NCBI GenBank assembly: GCA_038373885.1 | Contig: JAWZYV010019980.1 | Coordinates: 124,001 to 188,000 of the forward strand | DNA length: 64,000 bases | DNA from: Cheiracanthium punctorium | Lineage: Eukaryota > Arthropoda > Arachnida > Araneae > Cheiracanthiidae | Direction of reading: 5' to 3' | Shown: in pieces, positions 1 to 12,646 of the stretch | How positions within the stretch are numbered: position 1 is the first letter of the stretch | Layout: every line of letters begins with the position of its first letter | Translations under genes and position numbers: made by a program | Notes under the pieces: generated by a model | The model's input: only the letters and a program-made list of their open reading frames with translations | What the model was told of the DNA's origin: nothing | Database searches by the model: none

Positions 1-461
1 TTATACTATTAATGGTGAACAGATTAAGTTTTATTGAATCGCTAGAAAAATTCACTGAAATAAAATGACTGTTAATTTATTGCTAAATACTTTCTTTCTA
101 ACCCACCCATTTAGAAAAAAAGGATATTTTAGAGAATATAAACAAAAGCTACTTCTGTCTTGCACTGTTCTCTTTAGAAATAAAGCCTGATTTTGCAATC
201 ACATAGTCATTTTACACAGAAAAATAATAGTATTTTTTATAAATAAGCTGATATTTTCAAAAATTATTTTTGATATGTTTTATTATTTTCTTTGAGAATT
301 ACTGCTTATATTTTAATGCCTTTGTGTTATGTAAAAGAAGTAAAGGAAATTTTTAATTATATGAAGTCTTAAACATAAGAAAATATAAATCCTAATTATT
401 ATATGTTCTACATTCTAAATATTTTACCGCATGTTTTTATATATATATATTTCATTTTTAG

Positions 462-747
462 TGGTTTGGAACAGCATCCTGGTGCAGTATTTTCATTGTT
501 CACAAGATTTAGTTTATCATTCAGTAAGGATTCCAGTGACTGTTTATCAACTCTTTCTACAACTCTTGAGTTTTTAAGATTAATGGTTAATGGCTATGAA
601 GATGGTGCTCAAACAGGACGATCTATATTGTTACCAACATCTGAACTTGCAGAACTTTTGCGAGGAGATGCAGCTAAAAGTGAAAAAGATAAAAGTAAAC
701 CATCAGAACCATTTCAGCCTGTGGTAGAATTGGGAAAACTTCTTGCT
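462..747 (+). CDS. VIRMA: VIRMA (virilizer homologue), internal exon, first of ten exons in window
   Basis: VIRMA is the large nuclear scaffold of the m6A mRNA methyltransferase complex; it holds WTAP and HAKAI and guides METTL3/METTL14 towards 3' UTRs. This exon follows a TTTTTAG acceptor at 461 and ends before a GTATGT donor at 748. It starts with the last base of a split codon and ends on a complete codon. The peptide begins GLEQHPGAVFSLFTRF and ends VVELGKLLA; it is helical and leucine-rich, as expected for the alpha-solenoid body. The frame joins cleanly to the exon at 13320. The family assignment rests mainly on the C-terminal exons, so this exon alone would be less certain. Confidence 0.8.
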
Positions 748-1113
748 GTATGTATAAATTCCTAAGTTGTTGTCCATGTGAAAAAACTTAATCCTACTTA
801 GTGTGTAAAATTTTAAAATATGGTTCTTTTCTCTGTTTTTTTTTTTTTTTTAAATAATATGAAAATTTAAAATTTGGTCTATACATTTTCTTATGCCACT
901 ATCATATTTATTATTATGTCACTGATCCCTATTAATGACTGTGTCATTTTATCTCTTACCCCCTTTATTGAAAATTGTCCGAAAAATGTGTCCCAAAAAG
1001 CAACATAAAAATGCAACATAATTTTACATATATTTAAACACTACTAGTCACACAGCTTTAATCTATTGTTATAATATTTCGTAAGCTGTAGAATATGCAT
1101 CACATGTATTTTT

Positions 1114-3085
1114 ACTTCCTTGTACGTAGTATAAGGAAGTAATGTGATCCCGAAAAATTTTGGGGGCCAAATTTCGACAAAAAAAACGATTTTGACTACC
1201 TCTAAATTGAATTTTAAAAATTTTTTCGATGCATCTCATCGTAGGCTAGCATGCACGATCCTATTAACGCGTCTGCAACTCATTTTGACCAGCGGCGAGT
1301 TTATTGTGGTCAGTTTTTCCATGCCGTCTGTACGTACGTACGTATGTATGTAACTCGCATATCTCAAAAACTATGGGTCGTAGAATGTTGAGATTTGATA
1401 TTTAGGATTGTTCTATGATCTAGTTGTGCACCTCCCCTTTTGGTCGCAATCGAATGAATAGTTTATGTACAGGACCGCCCAAAAGATTCGAAATACATTA
1501 CGCTCTATGGGCCGAAAATCATTAAACTCGCATATCTCAAAAACTATTAGGCGTAGAATGTCGAAACTTCATATTTTGGATAGTTGTAACATCTAGTTGT
1601 GCACCTCCCCTTTTGGTTCCATTCGATTGGATAGTTTATCTACAGGACCGCCCAAAACATTCGAAATACATAACGCTCAATGGGCCGAAATTTATTAAAC
1701 TCGCATATCTCAAAAACTGTTAGGCGTAGAATGTTGAAACTTTATATTTAGGATTGTTGTAACATCTAGTTGTGCACCTCCCCTTTCGGTTCCATTCGAC
1801 TGGATAGTTTATCTACAGAACCGCCTAAAAGATTCGAAATACATTACGCTCTATGGGCCGAAATTCATCAAAGCGTTTTTTAGAGGTATTGGGCTATTTC
1901 AAACGACTCAGAAGTGATATATGCTGTAAAGAGTTAGAAAATGAATTTCTCAATTAAAAAAAGTGTGTTTATCATTTACAGTTCTGCTACAGGAACACTC
2001 AAAAGATTTCCAATACATTACGGTCAATGGCAATTTTAGGAGATTCATCCATTTCAAGCACAATACCGTCCTACCACATAAGTTAGGTAATGGTCCGACC
2101 ACCGTCACGTGCCTCCCTCAAGTACTATGCCAAAAGTCGCCAAGCTTGGCGACTTTTTTGTGTACGTGTGTGCATATTTAACTCTCAAATCTCAAAAACT
2201 ATTATGAAATTTCCTATATAAGATTCTTGTAACATCTAGTTGTGCATGTCGATTTTTGGTTAAAATCTACTGGAGAGTTTATTTACAGGTCCACTGAAAA
2301 GAATTTCAGTACTTTAATGTCTATGGACATCTTCAATATAATACAATTGTAGACAGTCATTGTTTGGTACATGCCCAAAATCTCGCCGTGTGTCCTCGGC
2401 CTTGGCGAGTTTTGCCGAAATGTCGCCAAATTTGGCGATAGTCAGTCATTTGGTCCATGCCCAAAGTATCGCCATTTGTCATAGTTCTTGGCGAGTTTTG
2501 GCGAAATATCGCCAAATTTGGCGATAATCTGTTATTGTTGGTCCATGCTTAATATCTCGCCAAATGTCGTCGACATTGACGAGTTTCGCCGAAATATCGC
2601 CAAATTTGGCGCCAAAAATTATTTTGTATTTTGTATAACTCTAAAACTTTAACCCGTAGAATTTTGAACTTTTGTATTTAGAACTATATTATAATATCTA
2701 ACGGTTTTCAATATCTTTTTTGACAGCAATCGACTGGGAATTATTTACAGGGTGAGCCAATGACTTTAAATACATTAAGGTGTATGGATGCATTCAATTC
2801 ATTGAAAGTCTGTGGTCAATGACTACTTTGGCTATCCCCAAAATCTCGCAAACTATCTCAAGTTTGTCGGCTTTTGGTGAAATATCGCCAAATAAATTGT
2901 CAGAAAGAAATCTTTCAAATTGAACTCAGCTTGGCGATATCAAAATGTTTGGCTAGAAATCGCTATATCTTACTATTATTGATATTTTATATCTTTCAAA
3001 CAAATAAGTTTAGAGGAAGTGCGGAAAAAACATTTTTGATTTAATAGACGTGCAAGGAAGTCATGTGTTGGACACATCAGATTTT
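1114..3085 (+). repeat. Palindrome-rich 1.97-kb interspersed repeat, copy 1
   Basis: The repeat opens with a hairpin, ACTTCCTT ... AAGGAAGT (1114-1140). The inverted match GCAAGGAAGT lies near 3053-3062, followed by a second small hairpin (ATGTGT ... ACACAT) and CAGATTTT. Units of 172-174 bp start at 1352, 1524 and 1698 with AACTCGCATATCTCAAAAAC. Next come a 26-bp perfect palindrome (2132-2157, core GTCGCCAAGCTTGGCGAC) and perfect or near-perfect copies of TCGCCAAATTTGGCGA at 2423, 2509 and 2597. The short reading frames inside are by-products of these repeats. No transposase is visible, so this is a non-autonomous element of unknown class. Confidence 0.8.
2132..2157. repeat. 26-bp perfect palindrome in repeat copy 1
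   Basis: AAAA and TTTT flank the core GTCGCCAAGCTTGGCGAC, so the two halves are exact reverse complements. The same palindrome is conserved in the second copy at 4274-4299. Confidence 0.9.
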
Positions 3086-3254
3086 ATTTTTGAAGTAAAT
3101 AAAAAACTTTGTAAAAAACACACATAAGATGTTAAATGTAAGAGGATACGTACGTTTCAGCCAAAAATTGTTTTGGCCTTCTTCAGTCTCTCTTCAGTTT
3201 GTATTCGTGTGTTCCTTTTTTTATTATTATTATTTTATTTATTTATTCCTTTTT
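3086..3254. other. Spacer between the two 1.97-kb repeats
   Basis: 169 bp of AT-rich sequence with a short stretch reading CAGCCAAAAATTGTTTTGG (imperfect inverted repeat) and a TTATTATT/TTTATTTA run just before copy 2. No gene is seen. Confidence 0.5.
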
Positions 3255-5227
3255 ACTTCCTTGTACGTAGTATAAGGAAGTAATGTGATCCCGAAAAATT
3301 TTGGGGGCCAAATTTCGACATAAAAACCGATTTTGACTACCTATAAATTTAATTAAAAAAAATTTTTCGATGCATCTCATCGTAGGCTAGCATGCACGAT
3401 CATATTAACGCGTCTGCAACTCATTTTGACCAGCGGCGAGTCTACTGTGGCCAGTTTTTTCATGCCGTCTGTACGTACGTACGTATGTATGTAACTCGCA
3501 TATCTCAAAAACTATTGGTCGTAGAATGTTGAGATTTGATATTTAGGATTGTTCTATGATCTAGTTGTGCACCTCCCCTTTTGGTGGCAATCGAATGGAT
3601 AGTTTATGTACAGGATCGCCCAAATAATTTGAAATACATTACGCTCTATGGGCCGAAATTCATTAAACTCGCCTAACTCAAAAGCTATTAGGCGTAGAAT
3701 GTCGAAACTTCATATTTTGGATAGTTGTAACATCTAGTTGTGCACCTCCCCTTTTGGTTCCATTCGACTGGATAGTTTATCTACAGGACTGCCCAAAACA
3801 TTCGAAATACATTACACTCAATGGGCCGAAATTCATTAAACTCGCATATCTCAAAAACTGTTAGGCGTTGAATGTTGAAACTTTATATTTAGGATTGTTG
3901 TAACATCTAGTTGTGCACCTCCCCTTTCGGTTCAATTCGACTGAATAGTTTATCTACAGGACCGCCCAAAAGATTTGAAATACATTACGCTCTATAGGCC
4001 GAAATTCATCAAAGCGTTTTTTAGAGGTATTGGGCTATTTCAAACGACTCAGAAGTGATATATGCTGTAAAGAGTTAGAAAATGAATTTCTCCATTAATA
4101 AAAGTGTCTTTTTCATTTATAGTTCTGCTACAGGAACACTCAAAAGATTTCCAATACATTACGGTCAATAGCAATTTTAGGGGCATTCATCCATTTCAAG
4201 CACAATACCGTCCTACCACATAAGTTAGGTAATGGTCCGACCACGGTCACGTGCCTCCCTCAAGAACTATGCCAAAAGTCGCCAAGCTTGGCGACTTTTG
4301 GCGTATGTGTGTGCATATTTAACTCTCAAATCTCAAAAACTATTATGAAATTTCATATATAAGAATGTTGTAACATCTAGTTGTGCATCCCGATTTTTGG
4401 TTCCAATCTACTGGAGAGTTTATTTACAGGACCACCGAAAAGAATTTCAGTACCTTAATGTCTATGGACATCTTCAATATAATACAACTGTAGACAGTCA
4501 TTGTTTGGTACATGCCCAAAATCTCGCCGTCTGTCCTCGACCTTGGCGAGTTTTGGCGAAATATCGCCAAATTTGGCGATAGTCACTCATTTGGTCCATG
4601 CCCAAAGTATCGCCATTTGTCATCGTTCTTGGCGAGTTTTGGCGAAATATCGCCAAATTTGGCGATAATCTGTCATTGTTTGGTTCATGCTTAAAATCTC
4701 TCCAAATGTCGTCGACATTGACGAGTTTCGCCGAAATATCGCCAAATTTGGCACCAAAAATTATTTCCTATTTTGTATAACTCTAAAACTTTAACCCGTA
4801 GATTTTTTAACTTTATATTTAGAACTATTATAATACCTAACTGTTTTCAATATCTTTTTTGACAGCAATCGACTGAGAATTTATTTACATGGTGAGCCAA
4901 ATGACTTTGAATACATTGAGGTGTATAGATGCATTCAATTCATTGAAAGTCTGTGGTCAATGACTACTTTGGCTATCCCCAAAATCTCGCTGACTATCTC
5001 AAGTTTGTCGGCTTTTGGTGAAATATCGCCAAATAAAGTGTCAGAAGGAAATCTTTCGAATTGAACTCTGCTTGGCGATATCGAAATATTTGGCTAGAAA
5101 TCGCTAAACCTTACTATTATTGATATTTTATCTCTTTCAAACAAATAAATTTAGAGGAAGTCCGGCGAAAATATTTTTGATCTAATGGACGTGCAAGGAA
5201 GTCATGTGTTGGACACATCAGATTTTT
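3255..5227 (+). repeat. Palindrome-rich 1.97-kb interspersed repeat, copy 2
   Basis: Direct-orientation second copy with the same ends, the same unit order and almost the same length as 1114-3085. The 26-bp palindrome is at 4274-4299. The TCGCCAAATTTGGCGA palindromes are at 4564 and 4650, with an eroded one at 4739. Scattered substitutions and small indels separate the copies. They are therefore two insertions, or one duplication that has had time to diverge. Confidence 0.8.
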
Positions 5228-7022
5228 TTATAAATAGGTTACAGTCATAAAAATTTCAACATAGGGTTACCTAGTGAAATACATGAAAGATGAGAGATAA
5301 AATGACATAGTCAATTAATATCATTTTAATATGGCAATAATGAAACTAAAAAATTAGGGGGGTTCAGGGGGGTCTCCCCCTGATGAGGCTCGAACAGCCG
5401 AGTTTTTATATATTCATTTTGCATAGCATGATTAGAACAGTAGAAAACTTTATGACAGTGAAGAAAAGATACCAATAGTTCATTATTTATTTTTTGTCTT
5501 TAGATTGAGTAGAGAAAAATCAAAAAATAATTTAGTAAAACCTTTCTAAAGGGGCAAAAACTTATTGAAATGTGCTTTCATTTTGAAATTCAATAGGTAA
5601 TAATTATTTAGAGATTAGTTTGTGTTACCATAAGCATTAAGCTTATCAACAAAATTTGGTGACCTTGGTATTATTTTTAACCGTATTGTTTTCTTGTAAA
5701 ATATTTTTTTATGTTTCCATCATTTTTATGCTGAATTATATAAGAAATAAAAAGGAACCAGCTAAGTAATTACCTTGGTGAACAATTTATAGGTCATGAT
5801 ATATATAAATCAAGTATGTGAAAAGATAAAGATTTTTGTTTATCAGTGGTTGCTTTGTAGATATTAAAATATTTTGTTATCTAAGTAATTTTTTTAAGTT
5901 GTGGATTGTTAAGTGCTTTAATAAAGATTCAAGCATGGATTGTTTTCACATTTTTTATAGATGGTAAATTGTAGTAAGAGTTGGGGAGCCCATAATGCTA
6001 ATCGGGGATTTACTCGAGCGTCATGAGGACCTATTAGATTTTGTAGTTTAGATAATAAGAAGAATAAAAGGTTATATAATGTTTCTCCTTTTAGTGGTGG
6101 GGGAAGCATCTACAGACCTTCAAAGATGTAAAGAAAAAAACAGTTACATGGAGATACTTGAGCATGTCAGATATTGATAGTTTAGATGCCCCAATGTGTC
6201 TTTGATACCGAAGGTATGTTCATCTGCCGACTTGCGTGGTGTTGGGATTAAAAAAATATTAGTTGGCAACTTTAATATCTTAATACTTGACTTCATTTTA
6301 AGTAAATTAACTTTTAAAATTCTTTGACCTTTTCAAAAAGAGGTGTCGTAAAATAAACCATTTCCTTAAATTTCCAAAATATAAATAGATTCAATAAAGC
6401 AACAAAAATAAACTTAATATGGCTTAGTGATCGTATAGATTTAAAAGCTGTACAAAACTGTCGATGTTATATCTAAATTTCTGCAAAAACCCTATGAAGT
6501 TCGAGTGAAAAAGAAAATGCACACAAACAAAAGAAATAAACTTTAGATATGTTGAACAGTTCATTTATTAACACTAACATTAAACAACTATAATAGATTT
6601 AAACACCTGAAGCACCAGCTATCTCTTAACAATGTATTTACAAGCGATCTTAAGGAATTATAATCTTTAAATCTGCCCAACTTTTCACATATTTTGATAA
6701 TTTCTAAATTATAATGCACTAACATAACATTTAGCTTGACAAATTTTACTAAATTACAATTATCTTCCAGCATAATACTTATTGCTGAACATACCAAAAC
6801 AATTCACATGAGGCACTCTAGAACCTAAATTCTGATCTTTAAACATCTACTTCATTTAGTCCAAAGACTACAAAAATTTATTTTGATTGATCTTAGTAAA
6901 CCCCATATTAATCAAATTAAACAATATTACCAGAAAATATCACATATTAATGCCTCTTATTACCCTTAAAAAATTAGCTTACATTTATGGCTTAAACCCA
7001 CATGTCGCACAAAAAATTTAAA

Positions 7023-7723
7023 GTGGCTGACAAAAAAAAAATATATTAGTTAAAGGAAGCATGCATAAAAAAAAACTTATCCATGGGTAAATGATGGGAG
7101 GGCCCTCCTAGGAATCTTTTTCACTCAAGTCTCGTTGTCCAAAATCCTTCCGAAGACGCCGTCCATTGGTGCCATCGCTCCAGTCGTCTATCAGGGAAAA
7201 GGCTGCAGCAAGGGTAGTCTAGACCACAGCAGGAACAGGAGAGAGAGACGCCGCTTCTCGTGCAGATATTTATAGCCATCATCATACTCTCGTACTCAGC
7301 CTTCGATTGCTGCAGCGAAATGTTGGCCATTGAGTTGATGTTTAAGTCAGCACCCCTTATTGACTTCGTAATTACGGTCTCAAAAAATTACTTTGTAAAT
7401 AACAATGTGTATATTTTAGTAAACGAATATTCTTTGCACTTCCACTTGAATTTAATAACTCCTTATTAATTATTTGCAAGATGTAAAACACATTGTGAAC
7501 GGCCGTAAAAATTCTTGTTCCTTGAATCTGGCAACATCAAAGACGCAGGAACGCATGTATCTGCCGGGATCGTACTGACTCCAAAAGAAAATGGCTACCC
7601 AGTAGTGATTGTTGTAAATCAAAAGAAAATTAGTAAAAATTTAAAATTGTTAAAATTTATTAATGTTAATATATTAATTAAGGAAACGAAGATCGTTATA
7701 TAAAAAAAAAATTTGTCAGCCAC
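7023..7723. mobile_element. Candidate MITE with GTGGCTGACA inverted ends
   Basis: GTGGCTGACA followed by an A-run at 7023-7042 is mirrored by a T/A-run and TGTCAGCCAC at 7714-7723. A second TGTCAGCCAC follows at 7737-7746. The interior is more GC-rich than its surroundings around 7100-7330. It carries a 69-codon minus-strand reading frame (7121-7330) with a CSCCGLDYPCC cysteine cluster that I do not recognise. No clear target duplication is visible. Confidence 0.45.
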
Positions 7724-8553
7724 AAAAATAAAAAATGTCAGCCACCAAAAAAACACAAAAAATACTAAATGTAAAATTCATTATCAAAATCATTAAGGTA
7801 GTTTTCGACATATGTGCAACCCATTATGAAAGAAACTATATCAGGTATTTCACTTAGAAAAATATGTATCTGTCATTTAGCGCGCAATTAATGACAAGCA
7901 CATGGATCTGTAAATTACAAATCCAACTGACACAAAAACCCTCCATAATGTCCTCACATACCCCAAAAACTTAATTTCTCTGGGCAAAATTATCCTAAAT
8001 AAAACTTTCTTTAATTATTTTCATTTTTCAAAAAAAGAACTTTTAAATACAATAAAAACCCGTTAATTTTCCACTTAGTCCAAATGTTATTTATTCCCTA
8101 CGACATAACAGTGGTGGGAGTGGCCATCCAAAAGGGTAGAAAATAGAATTTTTTTTTTTTTTTTTTTTTAGCAAATCAGATATTTAGAGGGGATGTTAAG
8201 TGACCCTAAAAATGCTCCTATTCAAAAGACTGACATTTCGGAAGTGACGCAAGCTCGTAGCGAATTTTTAAAAATGCAAAAAAAAAAAAAAAAATCGCCA
8301 TATTGAAATACTTGAGCATGTCAGATTTCTATACAGAAGGTTTAGCTTGATGTTCCAGTCATGGTAGCCTAAAATCTGACGATGTTTTTGAGGGGTATCA
8401 TTAATCTGACGGCTGGAAAAAAATTATGAAGTTTTTTTGCAATGACCATAAAATGAGACTAATAAAAGCACATAAAATTATTTAAATATTTAGACTTTAA
8501 TTTTTTTAGAAAATAATATAAAAATAAAATACATCTGTTGAAAAAAATTTGTT

Positions 8554-9570
8554 TCAATCTTCGTCGTCATCCAAAGAATTATACTCCAAATCTAATAATT
8601 CAATTGGATCTCCAATATTGTCTGCAGTTTTCATATCTATAACAAGAAATCGTTATAACTGTTAACACAATTTTATTGATTTCATGTATAACATGTTATT
8701 GAAGCATTAAAAAAAATATACCTAAATCTGAAGTTTCGTCAATAACTGGTGTTATGACAACATCTTCGTATGCATCAGGTAACTGATTGCCAACAAACCA
8801 AGTCATTTCAAATTTTCCATCGACATTTGTCCACCCATAATCTGTTGGTGGCATGTTAATCATAGTTTTATTGTGTGCATTCCTCCACAAGCACGCAGTA
8901 TACTTCATTCGCAATAAGTGCTGCCATAGCTCAGATTGGCAAGGAGCAAGCAACAAGCATTGTAATTACGGACGTTCAATGAGAAGTGCTGCAACGTATT
9001 TGACACTTTGTAGGTCTTATGAAAGATTTTTATTCTTGCTAGGTTGACATCAGCTAATTTTTTCAAGTCTTACAAGTGTTACATAGAAGATTGTAAAATG
9101 TCAAAAGAATCTTCTGTATTATGATCCTCTGAGCCTACATCTGCAAATGTCTTCCGAAAAACATTTGATCCCATAAAAATTTGTAGAGGTTTTTATTTTT
9201 GCCTTGTCTGTAAAGTGCCGAATTGTAATTGCATCCTGTTAGCACGTATAGAGCGGATAGCGCTTGTGAAATGTTACGGCCAAGCTTAGCATAGAGAGCA
9301 GATACATCAATATAACAGCGTACATTGTTAAACATTGTTGTGTACAAGATCCATCCATATTTTAACCGATGCTTGGAGATGTTTCATATTGACCAACATG
9401 ATGACAACAATATCTGTGTCTGAAATTCTGATTGTAACTGTGGAAACTTCTTTTATTTGACATGTCAAAAATACAATTTTTGTATCTGCTTCTGCATGAT
9501 CAGGAGAGTTCATGGTCGATTGTTCAGGTAACTTTACTATCGGTAACTGAATATACATAACATATATCAT
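8554..9570 (-). pseudogene. Decayed gene of an uncharacterised arthropod multi-copy family
   Basis: Three minus-strand blocks read in order. 9570-9328 contains HAEADTKIVFLTCQI and ISDTDIVVIML. 9347-9135 contains ALYVLTGCNYNSALYRQGK. 8956-8722 contains ELWQHLLRMKYTACLWRNAH and PPTDYGWTNVDG. The motif order 'HEEADT ... DTDV ... FTGCDT.S.F.GKGK ... YQ..IW ... P...GW' is one I recall from uncharacterised arthropod and cnidarian proteins, possibly transposon-associated. A spliced tail is visible: donor TTTAG|GTATAT below 8722, acceptor TTATAG, then a last exon 8636-8554 ending in an acidic LDDDED tail and TGA. Frameshifts between blocks and a stop just upstream of 8956 show decay. Function unknown. 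Confidence 0.5.
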
Positions 9571-9908
9571 GATTAAGATATATTGTTTTGTTACTAATAA
9601 TAGTAGCCATCTCCTGATCAGCTCAATGATGAATTAAAAACTTGACAAAAGCTTCTTTGAATTTGATATTTTTCAATTTTTCCTGAAAGTTTGCTGTTCT
9701 TGTCTATTGAAGACCAGAGATGTAGAACTCCTTGTCATAGTTAAAGAGCATGCTCGTTATCTTTGATCGAGCTATCTTTGCACGCTCTAATCTTCATTGA
9801 CTATTTTTATTACTTCGGCTTGTGGAAATCGGCAGATTATATTTTTTTCGTGATTCTTGCATTGTTTCCTACAAAATAAAAAAAATTCAACCACGCTCGA
9901 GAATGTCA

Positions 9909-9939
<31 letters not shown>

Positions 9940-10004
9940 GCAACTTTGTAACCCTCCCACTCACTTACGTTACACTCAACTTGTCAGATTTTCTTAATAT
10001 ACAC

Positions 10005-12646
10005 AGGGCTCCCACTTGGTCCCTTTTTTCCCTAAAAGTCCGTTCTTTGGTGCCAGTTCCGTTTTGTTCCGTTTTAGGCTATTTTGGTCCGTTCAATTTT
10101 TTTTAAATTTTAATGAAGAAGAATAATTGTGTATCGTCGGCATCGGCCAAGAGATCTGAAATCGGCAGAATGACCGTTTTTTCATTGTTGATTAAACCAT
10201 TATCCTTAGTTCATCTTCACTTTGAAGCGGCGCACGGCTAGAGCTTACCGGGTTGCTACGATGTGACGTAGGTTGGTCGTCACGACCTATCGTCTACATC
10301 GTAGCAACCAGTCCAACACTTTTTTCCAGAACCATCCAGAACACACTAACGTTCATCTGAGGACGGTGATTGGCAAAATATGTGGCTTTGTCCCGGTACC
10401 AATATCGGATCCGTGCACGCTACATCTAGCTTTCCTTGAATTAACATGTAAGTACTACCTTGCATTTGTCAAAAGTATTTCTTTGTAGTGCCCCCCTACT
10501 ACGACTCTTGAAAAAGCACGGCGCCCGACAACCTTTCAGCAATTGGCATCCTTTTTACCCCCTTTGCCCTGGTATGTCCAAGTTTTCACTCGAAAACTTG
10601 CCATTCCCCCTGCCCCTTCCGTTACATGGATCACCGCAGTCAAGATTATCGATCGTTTTACAGGCCCCTTTACGAAACACTTTCTATTAAAATGATACCG
10701 TAACAAAAATATGATCGATTGAAACAACCCTTAACTAAACACGATGTATAACTGTTCATTCACAAAATTCCACGCAACGCAGTCAGACATTTATCGTAAA
10801 TGAAACCGGATAAAATTCCCTTTTAAAAATAAGTTACTTTTTTCCTAATTGAATGCTTATCAGAATCAGAGAGTGACAGTCATCGCTTATTCATTTCATC
10901 TGTTTTCTTTCGTTCGCGTAACTCAAAAAGAGGCACCTCTGGGGTGTTTATTTTCACCTAATGTAGCAACAAAAAACTAACATAACTTTCAGTTGGGGGT
11001 AAGAAAGGGATTCAAAATAACTTCACCGCTTATCCTACAATGTGGGTGTTATATTTGATAATTATTTCACAATCATAATTCTAGACTTCAGCTTTTTGGT
11101 GAAAACTGTCAGTATAAATAATGGCAGCTTCTGTAGTTTATAACTGGCTGTTTCACGCACTTGCAAGTTTTTGTTTTTAATGATTGCTTAGTATAATCAT
11201 TATCTGGTCTTCCTAATTCAAATTATCTATAGTTATTAAAGATATTTACAAACCATTAGGGAATTACGGATTCATTTAGAAATGAAAAGCGCCTTTTTGC
11301 GAGTTAAATTGCGCGACTTCATGACGGCCATTGATCTGAATGTATGTGTCTGACTATAAGAAATGAACGCTTAGGAGTAAACTTTAACGATTTTCAGATT
11401 GCACCAAACCAGTTCTGAATATTTTCTATGTGGTACACAAAATTGCATTTTTGCGAGAACAAAGTATCCCTATTTTTAAATCCCCCGCGACTGCATTTGC
11501 GTACTCCATTTGTCTTTGTTTATGACGAACATTGTGATTTTTCCACGACGGACAGCTGTCATCAACTTTATGCTGGCCATAAGCCTTATTATGCCAGAAT
11601 AAATCTTAAAATATTTATTTTATTTTTTGGTATTAATAGATCACAAGAAAAGAATTTATAAATGAATGCTTGTCACTCTTCGGACTTTTGTTCTCAGAAA
11701 GAGAGCCCTTACAAAAACAAACAAGTGCATTGTCGTAATCCCCATTTGAAAATTTGCATAACAGATGATTACTTTTGCTAATTGGTCAAGTGGTACTAAT
11801 ACCCTTTATCAATGATCCAGCTCTCCCCCTCCCCGCCATGCTGACATCGATCTTGGAGTTTAGTTGACTCCTGTCAACAACATCTGTTTTAAAGCCCCGT
11901 TTCTGTTTTACTTTCAATTAATATAAACTTTGTGTAAAAAAAGAAAAGAGAGTGGGGAAATAAACTGTGGCGACTGGTACATAAATTTGCAGTCTCCACT
12001 TTCAAAAATACAGTCGGCGAGTGGTGACCGTTAATTTTGACCTTTAATAATAAGGCCTGTGCAAAGCGGAAGTTTTTTTGTTTTGTTTTTTAGGGGTGGG
12101 GTCGCCGATTGGCAGATTTCAGTTATTTTTTTTTTTTTTTTTTTTTTTTTCATTCTGCATATTCAGCAAATTGTGTTTGAGTTTTGTATGAGTCTACAAG
12201 AATGTAGTTTAAGCTTTGTTTAGTTATTATAAGAGCCAGGATTTCATCTAATTATGTGTGTTAGTAATCATTTCCAGAAGAATGTTACACAATTGATTAA
12301 TGAAATCTTTCAATTTTATTTCTTTGTGAATAAGTGTGTATTAGGGAACTGAATAAATTATGCAGTGGAACTCTCAATTTTGTATCTTTCAAAATATTCA
12401 ATTCAAAAATTATGTATGAAAACTTAAAAGTGGTTTAGTGAAGTTTTATATTATTCATGTGAGAATATTTCAATTGTGTTTACTTCAGTGTAAAGGACAT
12501 AAGAAGTAGGAGATGTAAAATTGAGGTTGTATTTCAGAGGAAATTTTTTATTCCTTTAAAAATGACCATTTATTAAATAGCTCCTTTTTGGTCCCTTTTT
12601 CTTACAGATGGTCCCTTTTTTTGATAGAAAATTTGGTGGGAGCCCT
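10005..12646. mobile_element. hAT-like element, 2.6 kb
   Basis: CAGGGCTCCCAC at 10004-10015 is mirrored by GTGGGAGCCCTG at 12636-12647. The flanks ATATACAC (9997-10004) and GTATACAC (12647-12654) match at 7 of 8 bases, consistent with an 8-bp hAT target duplication. GGTCCCTTTTT motifs lie close to both ends. Inside are a strong hairpin (10251-10309), a T-run at 12127-12150 and no recognisable transposase, so I take it as decayed or non-autonomous. Confidence 0.6.
10251..10309. repeat. 14-bp-stem hairpin inside the hAT-like element
   Basis: GGTTGCTACGATGT (10251-10264) pairs exactly with ACATCGTAGCAACC (10296-10309). The 31-nt loop contains a weaker inverted match around GGTCGT/ACGACC. It may be a subterminal structure or the remains of a nested palindrome. 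Confidence 0.7.

Noticed and set aside
4397..4780. Three overlapping plus-strand frames of about 60 codons with similar peptides (LGEFWRNIAKFG)
   Set aside because: They arise from the repeated TCGCCAAATTTGGCGA palindromes in a non-coding repeat and appear in several frames; they are not a protein.
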